Position numbers and translations under genes: made by a program. From Bathymodiolus brooksi (Eukaryota; Mollusca; Bivalvia; Mytilida; Modiolidae), in contig OY804576.1 in assembly GCA_963680875.1 (NCBI GenBank), positions 78,435,668 through 78,499,667 of the forward strand: DNA of 64,000 bases, read 5' to 3'. Below are positions 63,647 to 64,000 of the stretch, piece after piece (positions within the stretch are counted from its first letter, which is position 1; each line of letters opens with the position of its first letter). The notes under the pieces are model-generated. The model did no database searches. It saw nothing but the letters and a program-made list of their open reading frames with translations, and was not told the origin of the DNA.

Positions 63647-63764
63647 GTATGTAATAAAAGGAATAAGTTGTTGTGTTGTTGAATTAATTCTGGTTTTCGG
63701 TTGGTCTTCCGTGGCTAATACAGAGTAAGTAAATAACTGTCCTACAATACATATGACTACATAC

Positions 63765-64000
63765 AATAAAGTAATGATTACAGGGGTCTACATTTTATAC
63801 AATAAAGTAATGATTACAGGGTTCTACATTTTATACAATAAAGTAATGATTACAGGGTTCTACATTTTATACAATAAAGTAATGATTACAGGGTTCTACA
63901 TTTTATACAATAAAGTAATGATTACAGGGTTCTACATTTTATACAATAAAGTAATGATTACAGGGCTCTACATATTATACAATAAAGTAATGATTACAGG
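63765..64000 (+). repeat. 36-bp tandem repeat running off the window
   Basis: At least six units of 'acaataaagtaatgattaca' + 'gggttctacattttat', continuing past the right edge. Confidence 0.9.

Overview
The window reads as part of an animal nuclear genome, most likely a bivalve mollusc. It is AT-rich, with short exons in long introns, canonical GT-AG junctions, abundant tRNA-derived SINEs, fold-back MITEs and minisatellites. Two interspersed elements look to me like bivalve, possibly mussel-type, repeats: one starting AGCTCACxTGGCC near 28.3 kb and one ending in a 'gaactcaggtgctcc' motif near 27.2 and 57.0 kb. The species call is a memory-based inference.

Nearly all coding content belongs to ONE plus-strand gene that fills the window and continues past both ends. 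I reconstructed 58 consecutive coding exons (about 6.0 kb, roughly 2,000 residues). Splice phases match at every junction and no in-frame stop occurs. The first exon in view (1-108) looks like the tail of a signal peptide plus the start of the mature protein, so the true start codon is probably just upstream. The gene encodes a large secreted or extracellular, Cys-rich, probably glycosylated mosaic protein.

Layout: exons 1-5 (1-5361) form an N-terminal region with an 'SDTGRSN.SP' stretch, followed by 'DQDND.VRC', resembling a domain in other metazoan secreted proteins. From 6348 to 63646 there are eleven complete copies and one partial copy of a roughly 100-residue module. Each module is normally split over a linker exon (phases 1-0) and exons A (0-2), B (2-2) and C (2-1). 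From module 3 on, modules alternate between two subtypes. Alpha has four Cys with Cx5C followed by [IVF]P. Beta has at least six Cys with Cx5C-H, a Cys codon split by the A/B intron, and a CxxD[IV] motif. Each alpha-beta pair is followed by EGF-like exons (phases 1-1): alpha-beta-EGF-EGF, then alpha-beta-EGF three times, then alpha-beta again at the window end. Modules 1-2 precede a block of four EGF exons and one half-sized exon. I do not recognise this module as a named domain family. It is the best candidate for an undescribed system here.

Introns carry three tRNA-headed SINE families sharing one 3' tail, several inverted-repeat elements, a remnant transposon with a Cys-rich integrase tail (16.6-17.4 kb), and large minisatellites (33 bp x about 39; 47 bp x 47 with higher-order structure; purine-rich 21 bp). 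Several exons have left tandem or decaying copies of their own ends in neighbouring introns (26.9, 54.7-55.1 and 57.3-57.7 kb), so exon-scale duplication appears recent. No second gene, real tRNA, rRNA or CRISPR array was found. All splice models are by eye and have no transcript support.
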